A stretch of DNA of 7,129 nucleotides from Bifidobacteriaceae bacterium (GTDB lineage Bacteria; Actinomycetota; Actinomycetes; Actinomycetales; WQXJ01). Of the stretch, positions 6,204-7,129 are shown in pieces; within the stretch, counting starts at the first letter, position 1, and every line of letters starts with the position of its first letter. Below the pieces are notes generated by a model. The model did not search any database, had not been told where the DNA came from, and saw nothing but the letters and a program-made list of their open reading frames with translations. Both the position numbers and the translations under genes were made by a program. The stretch is taken from positions 1 through 7,129 of the forward strand of contig JAISCU010000162.1 in NCBI GenBank assembly GCA_031265345.1, read 5' to 3'.

Positions 6204-7129
6204 TTACTCCTCTCGTCCGCCGCCCGAACGGGGCGGCGCGGTCCACCCTATACGGCGCTTCAATTCTTCGAGTCGCGCTTCAGCCGCGGCTCGGGCCGTG
6301 TCTTGCGCGGTAACGGACACCGTGGACGATGCCGCCGCCCCGTCTTTCGCCCCACCGTCCAGCCGTTCGCTCGTCGGCCTGGCAGGCCCAGAACTCGCGT
6401 CTGACGGGCGCGCTGCCACATGGCGCGGCGCGGCGCGATCAGCTTGCGCCGGACGATTCGGCGCCGGGTTGTCCGGTGCTCCGATATCGCTCGGAGCTGA
6501 AGCGCTCGGGGTCGCTGGCGGACCAGCTGGAGCACCAAGCGAAGGCGCGCTCTCACCCTGCGCTGCGGCTGCGGCTCTGCGGACCGTGTGCAGTTGGGTC
6601 CATTCGGGCGTCCGCGTCGGCTTGGCCGAAACTGGCGACTTGGCAGTCGGACGATTCGTCTTTACATCCGCATCGGGCCAGCCATCCACTGGTCGAGTGG
6701 GTTTGACCGATTCATCGGGTGGGACTGGCGCCGGGGCCTGGGACAAGGGACGGGCCGCGGCCGAATCCGGCGAGGACGGCGTGCTTGCGGGACCGGCCGC
6801 GGCGACGGATGGCCTGGGCGCTGGAGCTGGACGGACCGCCGGGCCTGGCGCTGCGGTCCTCCTAGACGCGGGCACCGTGAGGGACGATGGCCGTGCCGGA
6901 GAGACCGCACTGGCTGGCCCCACCGTGGCGGTCGCCGCGGGAGCGTCGGCCATCCGAGGCGTGGGCGTCGCACCAGGCGACGGCCGCGCCGGGGAGGCGG
7001 TCCGGACCGGCGCGGCAGCCGGATGTCCAGGAGCGGCGGCCATCCGAGGCGCGGGAGCCTCGATGGTCGAGCGGCGGGACGCAGGCGAGCTCATAGCAGC
7101 AGCGCGCGGAGGGACCGCAGGGACGGCGG
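6204..7129 (-). CDS. Proline/alanine-rich disordered protein, C-terminal part (5' end outside window)
   Basis: I do not recognise this gene. The frame is open to the window edge for over 300 codons; ATG at 7094 is only an internal candidate, as the same kind of sequence (AVPAVPPRAAA) continues before it. The visible protein is dominated by Pro, Ala, Ser, Arg and Thr, with no membrane segment, signal peptide or enzyme motif, so it is probably disordered. Only two stretches look different: around WPDADVKTNRP and EWTQLHTVRRAAAAAQ in the middle, and a charged amphipathic helix near the end, TARAAAEARLEELKRRIGW, followed by a Gly/Arg/Glu tail. High GC at third positions and the tight junction with cinA support a real gene. 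By locus comparison it could be the tail of a cell-division, membrane or phospholipid gene such as those in the ftsK-pgsA region, but nothing in the sequence shows which. Confidence 0.7.
   Translation of the reverse strand, partial: AVPAVPPRAAAMSSPASRRSTIEAPAPRMAAAPGHPAAAPVRTASPARPSPGATPTPRMADAPAATATVGPASAVSPARPSSLTVPASRRTAAPGPAVRPAPAPRPSVAAAGPASTPSSPDSAAARPLSQAPAPVPPDESVKPTRPVDGWPDADVKTNRPTAKSPVSAKPTRTPEWTQLHTVRRAAAAAQGESAPSLGAPAGPPATPSASAPSDIGAPDNPAPNRPAQADRAAPRHVAARPSDASSGPARPTSERLDGGAKDGAAASSTVSVTAQDTARAAAEARLEELKRRIGWTAPPRSGGGREE
6207..6214 (-). promoter_or_regulatory. Strong ribosome-binding site that sets the cinA start
   Basis: GAGAGGAG on the minus strand, with its AGGAG core at 6211-6207 and a five-base spacer to ATG 6201. 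It lies inside the last codons of the upstream Pro/Ala-rich gene, whose TAA stop (6206-6204) falls in the spacer. This supports the shorter cinA start and close coupling of the two genes. Confidence 0.75.
6947..7051. repeat. 15-bp direct repeat, 90 bp apart, marking 30-residue repeats
   Basis: CGGCCATCCGAGGCG occurs at 6947-6961 and again at 7037-7051, identical and exactly 90 bases apart. On the minus strand it encodes the PRMA of two degenerate units of about 30 residues in the Pro/Ala-rich protein. Each unit begins PRMA and carries SPARPS about 17 residues later, and SRR recurs at the flanks. It looks like an old tandem duplication within the coding sequence. Confidence 0.6.

Noticed and set aside
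6329..6706. 125-codon plus-strand frame opposite the Pro/Ala-rich gene
   Set aside because: No motif or ribosome-binding site; the minus-strand frame is longer, has high GC at third positions and a tight junction with cinA.
6204..7129. Assignment of the Pro/Ala-rich gene as pgsA, rodZ-like gene or ftsK from locus position
   Set aside because: None of the conserved CDP-alcohol transferase, HTH or FtsK ATPase motifs is visible; FtsK also ends in a conserved gamma domain, not in disordered sequence.
1..7129. Mobile elements, CRISPR arrays, tRNA or rRNA genes, toxin-antitoxin or defence genes
   Set aside because: No transposase or integrase motifs, regularly spaced repeats, clover-leaf sequences or paired small genes were seen on either strand.

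Overview
The window is very GC-rich, with G or C at nearly every third codon position. The gene families and their neighbourhood point to a member of the Actinomycetota. An Lhr-type helicase gene followed directly by a nei gene, and a ClgR-type regulator next to a stand-alone CinA-family gene, are both arrangements known from actinobacterial genomes. The order or genus cannot be told from the sequence alone.

Layout. Bases 2-4222 (+) are the 3' part, about 1,400 codons, of a large Lhr helicase gene whose start lies before the window. It overlaps by one base (TGATG) with a complete Fpg/Nei-family DNA glycosylase/AP lyase gene at 4222-5019 (+). A 201-bp gene-free stretch (5020-5220) holds a perfect 10-bp hairpin, probably a terminator shared by the two convergent units. 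On the minus strand are a ClgR-like HTH regulator (5517-5221), a CinA/PncC-family NMN amidase-like gene (6201-5683), and the 3' part of an unrecognised proline/alanine-rich gene running off the window end. That gene stops two bases before the cinA start, so those two genes look like one operon. clgR appears to have its own promoter, whose -35 box overlaps the cinA stop codon.

How the genes fit together. The plus-strand pair is a DNA repair unit: a 3'-to-5' translocase/helicase translationally coupled to a base-excision glycosylase. The minus-strand unit joins a pyridine-nucleotide salvage enzyme (in bacteria often linked to competence/DNA-damage loci) with a stress regulator that in other actinobacteria controls Clp proteases and some repair genes. 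This is mostly a conserved chromosomal housekeeping region; I see no mobile element, CRISPR array, tRNA, rRNA or defence system. The odd points are a roughly 100-residue Gly/Ala-rich insert in the Lhr C-terminal region whose DNA carries two successive G-quadruplex motifs, an Asn-to-Thr change at a normally invariant Nei position, the promoter/leader arrangement of clgR, and 30-residue repeats in the Pro/Ala-rich protein.
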